64,000 bases of DNA, taken from the NCBI GenBank assembly GCA_035048495.1, contig CM068542.1:39089109-39153108 (forward strand), read 5' to 3'. A program made the position numbers and the translations under genes. Origin of the DNA: Euptelea pleiosperma. Its lineage: Eukaryota > Streptophyta > Magnoliopsida > Ranunculales > Eupteleaceae. The notes beneath the pieces were generated by a model. That model saw nothing but the letters and a program-made list of their open reading frames with translations. It did not search any database and was not told the origin of the DNA. Shown here one piece after another: positions 22,706-34,263 of the stretch; position 1 is the stretch's first letter, and every line of letters begins with the position of its first letter.

Positions 22706-23664
22706 CCGAAGGTAACTTCTATCTCTATCTCTTCTCTCTTATTCTCTTCTCTTTCTCCATCTTTATTTTCTTTTTTTGGGTCAAATTTGACCTAGAAAAC
22801 TCAAACCGTGCACCTTCTATCTCTAAACCCTAACCATGAACATAACTGTGAGTAGTGTTGCATGAATAGTACCACGTGAATAGTAACCTCTCTCCCTTCG
22901 GCACCCTAAACCTTCCCAAAACCCTAGCCGTACTCTATCCTTTTGAAACCCTAGAACCCCTTTAACCCTTCTCTACCCATTCCATTGCTTTCAACACCCA
23001 TTTCAGATCTATTTCAGCCCTTAATTGATTCGCTAAACTTGTTGAAAATTCCACCTTCCATTAGATCATCGACGTTAAACAACGAGTCGAATATTGTGGG
23101 ATTGTGTGAAGGCCTTGAATTTTAATAAAATTATTTGCTTGAATATGATTATTTGCGTATGATTAGCATGGGATTTTATTATTTTATTGTTCTTAATAAT
23201 TTTCTGTTAATCTCAGCCTTTAGTTGAAGGCCATCACATTCGTCCTGCATCATCTAGTTTTCCTAAGCCAATTAGGAATAATTGATATGCATTATCCTAC
23301 TTGATGGATACTGCATTTTTCATATATTGATCTTGTGTGTTCCCTTGTCATGAAAGCATTCTTTTGCACTTTTCTTAATGCTTATTGAAAAGTATTAATG
23401 CCTATCAGCATTTCTTTTTAATATATAACCTCAAGGGCTTTCTAATGAGTGAACTCTTGCCCTTCTCTGATCTCAAAATTCATTTCCAAAAAATGGTACA
23501 TGATATTTGGTCTATTTTTTTTATGAGTGATATTTGATCTTGAAAATGCTTTAAAATTCAGAATGATCGAGAATTGCACTTAGTATAATTTAAATACTTT
23601 ATCGTATTGTAATGATATTATTTTCCATATAATAAAGTAAATTTCTTCTTTTGTTACATTACAG
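22706..23664. other. Intergenic, no gene seen
   Basis: CT-rich then AT-rich sequence. It includes a G-box-bearing ccacgtgaatagt (22872-22884) like the motif in the copia LTRs. No upstream exons of the kinase relic were recognised here. Confidence 0.5.
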
Positions 23665-25025
23665 TCACGAGTTGCGAACACCTATGACTGCAGTGATTGG
23701 GTTGCTGGACATTCTTATACGTGATAATTTTCTGACAAACAAGGAACATACAACAGTTACACAGATTCGTAAATGCTCAACTGCTCTACTTCGGCTTCTT
23801 AATAACATTTTGGACCTTAATAAGGTGAGATACTAGCAGACAAGTTAATTTTTGGTTAATGGAGAATTGTACAGATACGGCAGAAATCAACTCGTTTGTG
23901 ATGTAAGAGGAACATGCTTAGTTTTAAGATCTTATACTACTTTTCTTTAACTGGAGTTATACTAGACTACTAGTTTCTAATTTTATTTTGTGCTAAATTG
24001 TGAATTCTCATTTGTAAAGGATTGAGATAAAATAGATACATTGCAAGTATCAAGAGAGCACTGTGAGAACGAAAGAGGAAGCAAATGATGCCTAATATAG
24101 GTTTGACAACTTCACTATAGGATTGACAATGACATAGACACGTGTGTAGATGTCCAACATAGAACACACCAGCCCCTCTTTTGTTTATAAGAGTGTCAGC
24201 ATGTGTCTAACATGTGAGTACAATATGGCTTCTGACACCACAAGTTTTCAAAAAACTGAGTTTCCGTGTTACACAGATAATGGAACACTTGGAATAGAGG
24301 ACTGACATTATCATATATCTGCTGTCACAACCTTTTGAAAGACTGAATGTCCTTACATAGTTTGTATTTATAAAGAAATGTAAAAATATATGATAGACCC
24401 GGGTCCAGTTCTTATCAAATTCAATAGATCCTACCACCCATGTATAAACTCCCCTGACATTATCATATATCTGCTGTCACAACCTTTTGAAAGACTGAAT
24501 GTCCTTACATAGTTTGTATTTATAAAGAAATGTAAAAATATATGATAGACCCGGGTCCAGTTCTTATCAAATTCAATAGATCCTACCACCCATGTATAAA
24601 CTCCCCTGACATTATCATATATCTGCTGTCACAACCTTTTGAAAGACTGAATGTCCTTACATAGTTTGTATTTGTAAAGAAATGTAAAAATATATTATAT
24701 ACCTGGGTCCAGTTCTTATCATATTCAATAGATCCTACCACCCCCAAATGGCCACCTCTTAGATGGGGTAAAGGCGTAAAGCCGGATAATCAGAATGGAA
24801 TCACACCAACTGCACACTACCAACTGCTGTGTATGAACCTTTTTCCTGAACAATCCAAATTTTAACTTGGATCGGAAGGTTAACTATTTATTCGTTGTCT
24901 TTCTAATGTAGATGATATGCCAAAATTAGTTCAGGGAGACTGCCGGAGTGGTTCAAATATTTGCAAATCTCATTAGCAATTCTATCAAGTTTGCATCGTC
25001 TAAGTGCAACTTTGACATTGCTATC
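23665..25025 (+). pseudogene. AHK1-type histidine kinase gene fragment
   Basis: An exon-like piece at 23665-23824 follows a ttacag acceptor and ends before a GTGAGA donor. It encodes the phospho-acceptor (H-box) region SHELRTPMTAVIGLLDILI through QIRKCSTALLRLLNNILDL, which matches the plant osmosensor-type histidine kinase AHK1 very closely. A second piece near 24845-25020 reads DDMPKLVQGD and, after a two-base loss, VVQIFANLISNSIKF, the N-box of the same kinase. Between them a block near 24850-24880 looks like a decayed version of the missing exon, and a 152-bp tandem repeat fills the rest. No other kinase, receiver or sensor exon is seen. The frame loss and missing parts make this a relic, though the H-box exon itself is intact. 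Confidence 0.8.
24302..24741 (+). repeat. Tandem repeat, about 152 bp x 3
   Basis: Three head-to-tail copies (starting near 24302, 24453 and 24605) of a unit that begins ctgacattatcatatatctg and contains atagacccgggtccagttc. Copies one and two are almost identical; the third has a few changes. It lies inside the histidine-kinase relic. Confidence 0.9.
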
Positions 25026-25559
25026 TTTAATTGTATATTGGTGTTGGATTTTTACCGATTACATAGAGCTAATAGAAGAATCACGGTGCTCTATAAGGAG
25101 GAAATAAGGACCCGAGAATATTAGTGTCAATCTCAACTAACAGTATGACCCAGATTCTAGCTTAGTTAACCGAGTTTAGAACTAAAGCAATATCACAACA
25201 GCAATGTCGCAGAGTGGGTAGTCCAAGGAGCAGTCTCTCTGTCTGCATCACAAAACTCACTCTCTGACATCATTGAAGGCCAACTAAGACCTCAACTTTG
25301 ACATGTTGTTGATCAATTTAGACTTGAGGGTACATGCAACATGGTACATTTTCATATAAATTCATGAGGAAATGCCCATTCCCCTTGAAGCTCAAGTCTC
25401 CTCGTCAACGGGGAATGGACATTTCCTCATTAAGAGATTTTGTGTATCGCGGGTTCAAGTCTCCAACAGAGTGTATTCCCACTGTATGCTCTCAGCATTG
25501 CAGGTTGATTGTCACGGTAGATTGTGATGGTCGGCACTGGTTTGTTTCATACTGGTACT

Positions 25560-25985
25560 TCTACCAATACAGGCTAGAGCCATTCAGCTTCCTCTCCTCC
25601 AAATGAGAAGGCTATAAATTCAAATTTCATAAAGAAGTCAGTTATACATATTGCTTCTTTGATTTCCAAGATATGTCTCCTCTCAAAGTGAAGATCCATG
25701 TAATTATTGACTTAGACTCTTCAGGATCTGAGTTCCAAGTTGCATAACTTCACCCTCCGTGTATAGCGGCAAATCTCCCATAGTGTAACACGTAGTACAT
25801 TGTACCTATGAAATATCTTAAAACTCTGGTCAATGCACTCCAATAGTCTTTTTTAGGGTTACTTGTGTATCTGCTCAACTTACTACATGGGCAATGTCAA
25901 GCCTTGTGCAATGCCTGACATACATCAAACTACCAATCACTTTCAATCAGAATTTGAGAACTGCAAATCCTGATGGAGGTCATTC
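25560..25985 (-). pseudogene. copia RNase H relic
   Basis: On the minus strand a broken reading resembles the RT-RNase H joint of copia elements: IGSLMYVRHCTRLDIAHVV (25955-25895), then after frame changes ALTRVLRYFIGTMYYVLHYG-like and DISWKSKKQYV-like pieces down to about 25640. The catalytic DAD/SDA residues are not preserved. It differs in wording from the copia RNase H pieces at 31.5 and 35.3 kb, so it derives from another lineage. Confidence 0.6.
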
Positions 25986-28052
25986 TTTCTGTAGGGACAT
26001 AGAGGATTCTTCCATAGTAGGAAGGCTCTCCTGACAAAGGTTTGACATGGTAGACGAGCTTTGAGCATCTCCTCGAAACCCATCCTCATCATCTACTCTG
26101 CTCAAAGTTGTATAAGAGATATCCTGATTATTAGAAATAGGGATTTTTACATCTTCTAAGCTCCCCAACTGAGAACCATCTGAGCTTCTTGAACACTGGC
26201 ATTCGTCATCTGACTTTACTACATGATTACCTTCATCAACACTTACTTTGACAAAAGAAATATTGATAGCCGAATGTTCCGGGCTCTGCACTGCTACTGT
26301 TGCATTGGCATCCATCATCCTTCCCCAGTTACGGAGAAGTGAACAAGTGCCCAATCCACCTTTCATATGGGGTTGCAGGATGTATGACTGTATTGCACCT
26401 TATCTTATGACTAGGTGCTTGACTATTACACCGCTGGTGTATTGTCAAGACCTGAACATTTTGATCATTTGAATGCGTGCCATGGCCCTTAACTGTAGTT
26501 TTGCTTTTTCTCCATTATTAAGGGTAACTACAGTTAAATTAATTTAGTTGTCAAGAAACTGAGTTCCTTACAGATACTTGGATGCTCCAATGGATGATGT
26601 AAAGCAGAAGATTTACCTCATTTGATGATTGATTGCCATGTGTCCGACTATACCTACTCTATCATTAATTATATGGTTATGGCTTGTAAGGGTGATCGGG
26701 TAGCATGATTAACACATTGTAAACTTGAATTACGAATAAAATTGATTTGTTTTGTCTGAACAGGTGAACAACATGCTCCTCATCAGTCACAGATATTATT
26801 ATTAGGATTTTCTTGGAAAGACATTTAAGGACAATTTAAGCGAGAAATGCCATTTTCATCAAATGTCGACTGGAAGAGGTAAGAAAGATCATTGGGAAAA
26901 TCATTTTCCATTGAAAAACATGGCAAGAACTACGTAAAATAAGTACACACACCGGGCTGGCTGCCCGACACCATTGGATGCCCATTCATCTCATTTGGCT
27001 AATCTTGTTGTACATTTTTTAATACTTCTACCAAATCTAAACTGGTGAGACGACTAACCACAAACAATAGGAGTGGTCCCTTAAAATTCCGAAAAAAGAA
27101 AATTAAAATAATGAGATCAAATAAAATCAAGAAAATAAAAAGACCGGCGATGTTTACTAATAATTGGTAGACTTGGGGTTCATCATTCTACCACATAAAA
27201 ACATGGATTTGTACCGTTCAGTAGGTGGCTGCCTATTAGCTGGACATGGTCTAAAAAGCATAATGATAAGAAGAATTTAAGCATCTTCTTTGGATCTAAA
27301 ACTTAGATTCATCGTTATCATTGTGTACATACGCCTTGTCTCAATTACCTTCTGTCAAGGCATGGCTCAGTAGTCCGGGGAAAACATGAGACGTGGGAAT
27401 TTGTTTATGAGAGAAGAATTTAGGGGTTATATGTCATTATTATGCATGCCTTGTCTCAATTACCTTCTGTCAAGGCATATGTCTTCAAAACGATGCGCGT
27501 TAAAGAAATCTTTAGTGGGCTTGAACTTTGCACTTCAACCATTAGAGAGATGATTGAATGTCCCGATCCAATGAATTAGTAAGTGCATCGGGCATGTTAC
27601 TCGAGAATAATGAACTAATGAGACAACATCCCAAGAAACAAAAACACTGCAGGTATAGAAGAATGTTTTGGAATTTGTTGAGGGAGGACCTCCCTTAACG
27701 TTGGACTGCCCCCCCGCCCCCTCTTGGCTCCACCACTGGTTGCCTAGGCCGGAAAACAATAAACCTACCTTGCCTCACCTATTTGGTCAAGGCGTCTCCT
27801 CAACCCCCTGTCAATGAGTGAGTGACCGGTGGAGGGCAGTGCACTGGCAACCTGGATGGCTGATCGAAGTCAACAAGGAAAGAAAGAAAGAGTGGAGACA
27901 GCTTGCATTGGTAACCGGTTCTTCAAGTTCTCCATTCTCTCCTTGATGTGTGTCACTAGATGATAGGCAAGTCCCCGCGCGCGGACAAAAAAAAGAGAGA
28001 AAGAATAAGCTAGCAAGTGACTCTAGCCATATGGCTATTGGGCCTCTGTGGA
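25986..28052. other. Intergenic; one unassigned minus-strand ORF and a short direct repeat
   Basis: A 128-codon minus-strand ORF (25980-26366) rich in Ser, Asp and Glu abuts the copia relic; I do not recognise it and cannot support it as a gene. A roughly 31-bp direct repeat (gccttgtctcaattacct...) occurs at 27333-27363 and 27448-27478. Nothing else was identified. Confidence 0.5.
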
Positions 28053-28361
28053 TTGGAAGCACGATTTTCCACTCACAGCTGTCATCTGGGCCCACTGACC
28101 GCATGGATGTTTATCCCACCCCTTGCTGAATGTACACCCAAAATCTCCTTGATTGGTAATATCTAACCATTAGATTTTAGTAATTTTTAAGGCGTTCTTA
28201 TAGCAGCTGATTTTAACTATTTTTTTGAGTACTAAAACCAACGGCTAAAATTTATCAAACAAACTGATTTTTGGTACGAAAGTCTACTAAGGGGTGGCCT
28301 AAACATACATGCGGTCAGTGGGCCCAGATGGCAGCGGTGAGTTACAAAATGCGCTTCCGCA
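28053..28361. mobile_element. MITE, about 309 bp, with long imperfect TIRs
   Basis: The left end (ggaagcacgatttt..., 28055) is mirrored by the right end (...aaaatgcgcttcc, near 28360). The best part is actcac.gctg.catctggg followed by cccactgaccgcatg at 28071-28105, mirrored at 28305-28342. There is no ORF. The same family is seen at 61600-62150, interrupted by another element. Confidence 0.8.
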
Positions 28362-29639
28362 TTTGAAAAGATCAGGTATACCTTGTTACATTACGACCCT
28401 TGCCAAAAATAAGCATCTCACCTTTGCATATTATATCATTATAAGTAAATTTTTTATGTGGACCTTTTTACTATATGGCTAGGTGCATGACAGTAGGAAT
28501 CACGATTCGACAGAAGAATATTCTACAAAGTTAGAATATTCCACCATGTACAAAAGGCAACACTAAGGAGTAAAACTTTGCTAACCGATGTCCCTGAGCA
28601 ACGGACCAAGAGCCACGTGGCACACTATTAGTAGACATTGACTGTATGGATGTTTGGCCTATCCCTAGGTGGACCTACATACGAAAACTCAGCCTGATTT
28701 GTGATTTTGTACCTATATCCTAAAATAATGCTCAAATTCCATGGTTAAAAATCAACTCATGAAAACGACTCCAATCCAACACTTACCAGCTTGCAGATTC
28801 AGGTTTATCATTTAAAAATACGTTCAAAAATTTGGTAAAAATAATTTAAAAAGTAAAACATAAAAATAAAATGAATTTCATGTTCAAAACTAAATAATTC
28901 GATCATGTTCAAAAATGTGTAAATTTTTCATTACCTTTGAATAGGACGTTGTTTGGATAATTCTTACAGTGCATATAATTCACATTACAGATGGCTTACA
29001 TATATCAATTTATAACTCAATATTCATATTTTTTCACATTAATCTTGACATACATGTGAGGAGCTATTAGAACAGCATCATTTAATCCCAATGATCGATG
29101 AAAGTCTCGGGATCGGAGGTTGGATAACAGCGGGGTTCGATCCAGAACATGATCGACCCATCTCGCTCGAGACAAAGTGAAAATCCTTTGTAAACAGTGA
29201 TATTGGGCAAGACGGCGTGGTTTGGATCGGATTGGTGGGCTCCGATCCCGATTGGGATTGCCCAATCCAGACCGGATCAGCCGAGACTTTGAACCATGTT
29301 TAATCCCTTACAAATGCAAACCATTGATGGGGTTGTCAATGCGAGTTGGGCCAGTGCTGATCGTCCGATCTGATAAGAAAATAAGTAAATCCAATACCGA
29401 TTCGATAAGAGATCAGACCACTTAAAGTAATCTGGACCCGATCTAATAGGATGAGTAGAATTTCAGACCTTATCCAATCTGATCCAATCATTTAATTCTT
29501 AATTTCAATTATTATATTATATTAAATATTGATATAATGTACCATAATGACATAAAACCTGCCTTTGTATTTAAATATAACACATATTATATCACAATCA
29601 AACAAATTGGATAAGTAGACTTCTTTCTTGCACAATTTC
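28362..29639. other. Intergenic with MITE fragments
   Basis: Near 28610-28700 is a fragment of the MITE family typed by atggatgtttggcc...cctacata..aaaa, which recurs at 30180, 30985, 38375 and 38660. At 29088-29300 two ends (gatgaaagtctcgggatcgg and its inverse) suggest another small inverted-repeat element. No gene was found. Confidence 0.5.
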
Positions 29640-30270
29640 ACACATAATTTTGGTGTGCTCACATGGAAGATAAATCAATGGCTGATTTTTGACGAGGAGG
29701 TCCTCGCCACATAGATCACCCTTACAAAATCAGCCCATTCTGAAATTTCTAACACCATCAGATGTGGGTTTCAAGTTAACGATAAAAAATAGATGGTCCA
29801 TAATTCTTCAATTTGTAAACCATGCTATGAATATCATAATGATTTGAATTTTTGTGAGGATAATCTGCTTACCATAGAGACCATCCTCACCAAAAAACAT
29901 CCCATTCCAAAACTTCTAATTTATATACTGGCCTCGACGATTTTTTTGTGTGAAATTGTGTGTGAAAATATGCGTCCGTTGAGCCTGACCCTTGTTTTTC
30001 TCCTTAAGCAATGGGGTGGATTGAACTGTTAACATCGTCAATTCATGACTACTGCGGTAACCTAAGTTGTGGATCCCACGTGGCTCATATTGTGGGCGAT
30101 ATATAACCACAACGGTCATGCAAGTTTTACTCGTAATTGTCGGTCACTGCGAGCCATGTGGCATATTTTTAGAGGAAATTGACCATATGGATGTTTGACC
30201 AATCCATAGGTGGACCTACAAACGAAAAATCAACTTTAAGTGATTTCTAAGCTTTGGATTAGGATGCGGC
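29640..30270. mobile_element. Composite of two MITE fragments
   Basis: 29650-29910 matches the family of 38852-39203 (gaagat.aatcaatggctga, then gaggat...atcctcacc in inverse order). 30050-30240 carries parts of the cacgtggc-type MITE in both orientations. Neither end pair is complete. Confidence 0.5.
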
Positions 30271-30276
30271 TTCTAT

Positions 30277-30480
30277 GCTCCAGGCCATGCTGATCAAACA
30301 AAATGGACCTCCTCAAGTTGTGCCACGTCAGCGAAAAAGTAAAAGCTTTTGCAACTATCAACACAACTGCAACCCAAGTTAGTCGGTTACGTCAAGGGGC
30401 GCAGTTAATTTTTGCTTTTGGCTGACACGTGTGTCACAACTTGAGCAGGGCCATTTTGTTTGGTCTGTGCGGCCCTAGCG
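30277..30480. mobile_element. MITE (about 204 bp)
   Basis: The left arm caaacaaaatggacctcctc...aagttgtgccacgtcagc is mirrored by the right arm gctgacacgtgtgtcacaac...ttgagcagggccattttgttt. Arms are about 55 bp with a few mismatches. Confidence 0.75.
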
Positions 30481-30518
30481 CAAAGAAGTCATTCCCGTTG
30501 AGGGCTCGGATTTTATCC

Positions 30519-30720
30519 GCCAGGGCCGTTCTAACCAAATAGAACGGCTCTCCTCAAGTTGATCCACATTAGCAAAAAAAAAGTAAAAACTCTTGTACCT
30601 ACCCAACACAACCACAGCCCGGTTAGTCGATTTTCATTTTTTTTTTGTTTACTTTTTGAAATTGAGGCGACGTGGAGAAAGCTCCGTGGGGCCGTTCTAT
30701 TTAGTTACAACGGCCCTGGC
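30519..30720. mobile_element. MITE (about 202 bp), related to the neighbour at 30277
   Basis: The terminal 30 bp are inverted with two mismatches (gccagggccgttctaacc... and ...ttacaacggccctggc). The inner ctcctcaagtt block is shared with the 30277 element. Confidence 0.8.
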
Positions 30721-30917
30721 ATATAAAATCCACTAGCCATTTTCATGGGTTGATTTTATCCGTGGGAATTTGAGCATGGGTCGGGCTTGAGCATGGGAAT
30801 TTGAGCATGGGTCCGGTTAGAAATCTCTATAAATATGCCACATGGATCATATTGTGGTCGATCAGCAACTAATCAGCCCTTGAAACAAGTTCGTCGACAA
30901 TATTACTGGGGGACCGC

Positions 30918-31215
30918 GATATAAGCCACATGCCACACTATGTGGATGAGAGGGCCATGTGGATGAGAGGATGCTGAACATATGGATGCTTGGCCATCAC
31001 TAGGTGGACGTACGGACCAAAAATCAGCCTGATTAGCGATTTGAAATCTTTGGATATTTTGTACCCCAAATAAAGGTCGATAATCTTCAAATTCCACGAC
31101 GACTCCAATCCAACTCTTAAAAATCGCTAATTACGCTAATTTTTGGTTTGTAGGTCCACGGTTGAGCCAAAATCCATATGGTCTAAAATCTTTAAGAATA
31201 TGCCACGTGGCTCAT
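30918..31215. mobile_element. MITE of the cacgtggc type (approximate ends)
   Basis: The left part (atggatgcttggcc, gtggacgtac, aaaaatcagcctgatta) is mirrored on the right (taatttttggtttgtag, gtccacggttgagcc, gccacgtggctcatt). Ends are uncertain because similar fragments abut on the left. Confidence 0.5.
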
Positions 31216-31512
31216 TTGTGGCCCTTAAGCAAATTTCTACTCCACTCGAGATGATTTCACAGCTCTATATGGAAAAAGGGTCCACGTAAAAAATGCACTC
31301 CAAATACTTAAAATTATTTTCGTGCATTAATATTGTATATCGGGATAATCTTCTCCCAAGACAATATTGTCAGAAATCATTTGGTATCATTCCAAACACT
31401 TCCTAAGAGAGCCCAAAGATAGCACATCGAAAGCCCATCTAAGAAACCAATGCACGAGATTCTCCTACACCTAAATCTCATTCGATAAAAACTACTTAAG
31501 AGTTCGATATAT
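31216..31512. other. Intergenic, nothing recognised
   Basis: AT-rich sequence leading into the copia fragment of duplicated block 1; no feature could be supported. Confidence 0.5.
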
Positions 31513-31797
31513 GTGAACTTTTTACAAACATTTGATGTGAAGTCTCCAATACATTTGTACTGTGATAACCAGGCGGCTATTCCCATAACCTCTAACCTGA
31601 TCTTTCATGAGTATACAAATCATATTAAGGGGGATTGTCATTTTGTTAGAGACAAGGTTGTATGTGGTGATGTCTTTACTCCGTATGTGAAGTCTTCCGA
31701 CTAGCTTGCAGATTTGTTCACAAAGGCACTCTTTAGGGCAGGAATGAAATTTATTTGTTCCAAGTTGGAGTTTCATGATGTTTACACTCCAACTTGA
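31513..31797 (+). pseudogene. copia RNase H C-terminal fragment (copy 1)
   Basis: Reads [35 protein letters not shown] and DLFTKALF-like, the C-terminal part of copia RNase H and the pol end (the CDNQAA, H..TKHI.D.HF.R and LADxFTK landmarks of the family). A stop replaces the Gln of the SDQLAD motif near 31703 and the frame slips near 31740. The N-terminal RNase H is missing. The downstream polypurine-like aacttgagggagag leads into the LTR. Confidence 0.85.
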
Positions 31798-31804
31798 GGG
31801 AGAG

Positions 31805-31974
31805 TATTGGTTTATTGTTTTACTTATGTAGGTGAGGCATTTTTATCTTTTTACCTTTGTTTGACTAATAATATAAGGGTCACCAGTGAGCACGTCTTTA
31901 TTTGATTTGATCTTTTCTTCTTTCCAATTATTCTCAGTTTGTTCTCTAATTTCTTTAAACCCAAACTCTAGAAT
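31805..31974 (+). repeat. LTR, plus orientation (copy 1)
   Basis: Starts (t)attggtttattg after the polypurine tract and ends near aaactctagaa. It is the 3' LTR of the copia fragment and is inverted relative to 32214-32380. Confidence 0.8.
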
Positions 31975-32201
31975 AAAAACAAAAATGAAATAGAAAATGG
32001 TAAAAGAAGGGAGAGATGAAATTAGGGTTGAAAGGGGATCAGAAGTGGAGCTAAAAAATAGGAAAAGAAAAAGGGAAGAAGAAGAGAGAGAGATAGAATT
32101 AGGGTTGAAAAAGGAGCAAAAGTGGAGTTAAAAAACGGGAAAAGAAAAAAGGAAGAAGAAGAGAGAGATGGAATTAGGGTTGAAAGAGGACTAGAAGTGA
32201 G
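31975..32201 (-). repeat. Purine-rich leader with tandem units (copy 1)
   Basis: Contains roughly 80-bp units with gaattagggttgaaa, agaagtggagctaaaaaa and gggaagaagaagagag, about two and a half times. Lying inside the inverted primer site, it is the leader of a minus-oriented element. Confidence 0.6.
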
Positions 32202-32213
32202 GCTCTGATACCA
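32202..32213 (-). promoter_or_regulatory. Primer-binding site, minus orientation (copy 1)
   Basis: gctctgatacca on plus is the complement of TGGTATCAGAGC and abuts the minus-oriented LTR. Confidence 0.85.
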
Positions 32214-32380
32214 TGTTCTAGAGTTAGGGTATATAAAAAAGAAGAGAAACTAAGAATCATTTTACTGAAGAAAAGACAAATTCAGTGAAGACGTGCACAC
32301 TGGTGATCCTCATATTATTAAGCAAAAAAGTTAAAAAGACAAAATTGCCCTCATATATACGTAGAATAATAAATCAACAA
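32214..32380 (-). repeat. LTR, minus orientation (copy 1)
   Basis: Runs from tgttctagagttaggg to aataaatcaaca. Its complement matches 31805-31974 (shared blocks include gactaataatataagggt-like and cgtctt.a.tgaatttg.tcttttctt). The two LTRs therefore face each other. Confidence 0.85.
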
Positions 32381-33235
32381 TTATCAATAGAAAGAATCGA
32401 TCACCTTCCCTGCCTTACCACCTTGAGTTGCAATACAAGTCTTTTCCTAAGGTTTATATCTGTGTTTTCTTACAAAGTGAAAGGTAGTGCATGCGAGCTT
32501 GTTGCTCTACTCCTCAAAGCAATTAGATAACACCAAATTCATGTTGACCTACGCTCCGTGAATTTTCAAACTCCTTGACTGCACGAACATACATATTATA
32601 TAAAGTCAGGAAGAAGCCGACACTCAAAGATGAAGCTAACCCATAGTTTTTTCGTTACCAATCATTATATTGACCATCCTATGCGTGATTGTTGAATCCT
32701 CAGAAGAATTTTCATCAAAAGTGTCTAACAGGTGGTGAGCTAGAATTTGACATAGCATCGCTCGCCAAAGTACACAGACCCGCTTCCAGATGACAAATGC
32801 AATGCAGTTGTGCATTTGGTCGCCATTGCAAGTATATAAATAGAGCATCTTTTCTTCTGGAAGATAATGATGATGTTCAAACAGAAGCATTGTCCGTAAT
32901 CGACTCATCCTTCCCAAATATTGCAGCACATGGCTGAAAATTTACAACATTTGATGCCTTTGAAAGTACTTGGTGAACAACTTTGCTTGACCCCATCGCA
33001 AAGGTTTCAAGACACTACGAATCATTTTAACCTCAAAGATTGTATGGGTTAGATCATATATTTTTTCACACACTCGCTGCCACCTTTGCAAACCCTCAAG
33101 CGCAATGTTTCGTTGTTGACAACCCGTCTACCACCACATTTGACAAGTAGCATCTATTTTTATAACATTCACAACCACACATGTGCAGCTCCACACTGGA
33201 CCACATGAGACCATAGTATGTTCCAACACATTTGT

Positions 33236-33400
33236 GATGTCCAAGTCGGTTGTGTCTTCATTGATACAAGAGCTTCACTTAATCTTGTGTTGATATCCAT
33301 TCCTAATGCTGTAGGAATCCTGAGGCCCCGGATTATCAAATTTCTAATAGAAGTCAATGGCTTCGGCAGACGGTCTCAACGTACGATGGGATATCTAAAC
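33236..33400 (+). pseudogene. gypsy aspartic protease fragment 1
   Basis: Reads VFIDTRASLNLVLISIPNA and IKFLIEVNGFGRRSQRT. The family's DTGAS active site has Gly changed to Arg. The fragment is repeated at 33825 and 35070. Confidence 0.75.
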
Positions 33401-33824
33401 CAAGGTTTAAAGGAGGCTATTTTAATGGTTAAACGGACTGGGGGTGTTACAGTTTAAACCGTTTAAACGACCGTTAAAACGGATTGAAACGGTCAGGGGC
33501 AAAAATAGAAAAAAAATGGGAAAAATGGAATTAAACAGAGTTAAACAGATTTTAACGGTTTTAGCGATTTTAACGGAAAAAACGAAAAAAGTGGCGATGA
33601 AATTCAAATTTTGAAATTTGAAAAAAAAATAAAAAATAGAATTTAACGGAAATTAAATGGATTTTAACGGAATTAAACAGATTTAACGGCCGTTTTTTTC
33701 ACAAAATTTTTCAAAATTAAATGGTTGTTTAAACGATTTTAACGACTATTAAAACAAAAAAATGGCTTTTTTTAAAACCGATAAAACGGTTTTAACGGAA
33801 ACGGGCTTGGGGCATTACCGTTTA
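33401..33824. mobile_element. hAT-like MITE, right end lost
   Basis: Starts caaggtttaaaggagg like the elements at 39269 and 54400, with an interior of repeated taaacggattttaacgg-type motifs. The right terminal repeat is not complete; the element runs straight into a second copy of the protease fragment. Confidence 0.65.
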
Positions 33825-34263
33825 AGTCGGTTGTGTCTTCATTGATACAGGAGCTTCACCTAATCTTGTGTTGATATCCATTCCTAATGCTATAGGAATC
33901 CTGAGGCCCTGGATTATCAAATTTCTAATAAAAGTCAATGGCTTCGACAGACGGTCTCAACGTACGATGGGATATCTAAACCTTGATCTTGATATTGGCC
34001 CAATACGCTTCTCCACTCTTTTCCATGTCATAGATGGGAACACTACGTACCATGTTCTCTTTGGACAGACCTGGTTGCATCGCCAATGCCTAAAAGTTGT
34101 GATCAGGGGAAAGCCAATGAAGATACTAGCGAAAGGACAACCGTTCAGTTCGCAAGAGGCACATATGGTCAATGCCCTCTATTACGAAGACTGCGATCCA
34201 AGAAGTTATACCCAAACCAATCACGAGCATACCTTTACTAAAATGGGAACCAAGATTGGATGA
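33825..34263 (+). pseudogene. gypsy aspartic protease fragment 2
   Basis: Reads CVFIDTGASPNLVLISIPNA with an intact DTGAS active site, LDIGPIRFSTLFHVID, YHVLFGQTWLHR (the family's LLGRPWLH landmark), and GKPMKILAKGQPF, then fades. It is open for 131 codons from 33868. The wording fits the Athila/Tat branch rather than the chromovirus copies at 1-10.9 kb. Confidence 0.8.

Larger units (their letters stand above)
31530..33235 (+). repeat. Duplicated block, copy 1 (partner 35372-36987)
   Basis: Holds a copia RNase H end, a plus-oriented LTR, a purine-rich leader, an inverted primer site, a minus-oriented LTR and about 800 bp of unrecognised sequence ending at ggaccacatgag.ccatag. The partner has the same order with scattered substitutions and indels over its full length. 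Confidence 0.9.

Noticed and set aside
25334..25606. Plus-strand 90-codon ORF
   Set aside because: No recognisable family and it overlaps the start of the copia relic on the other strand.
25980..26366. Minus-strand 128-codon acidic ORF
   Set aside because: Not recognised; it abuts a copia relic and has no supporting neighbours, so it is not called as a gene.
31805..32380. Ordinary complete copia element between two LTRs
   Set aside because: The LTRs are inverted and only a leader lies between them.
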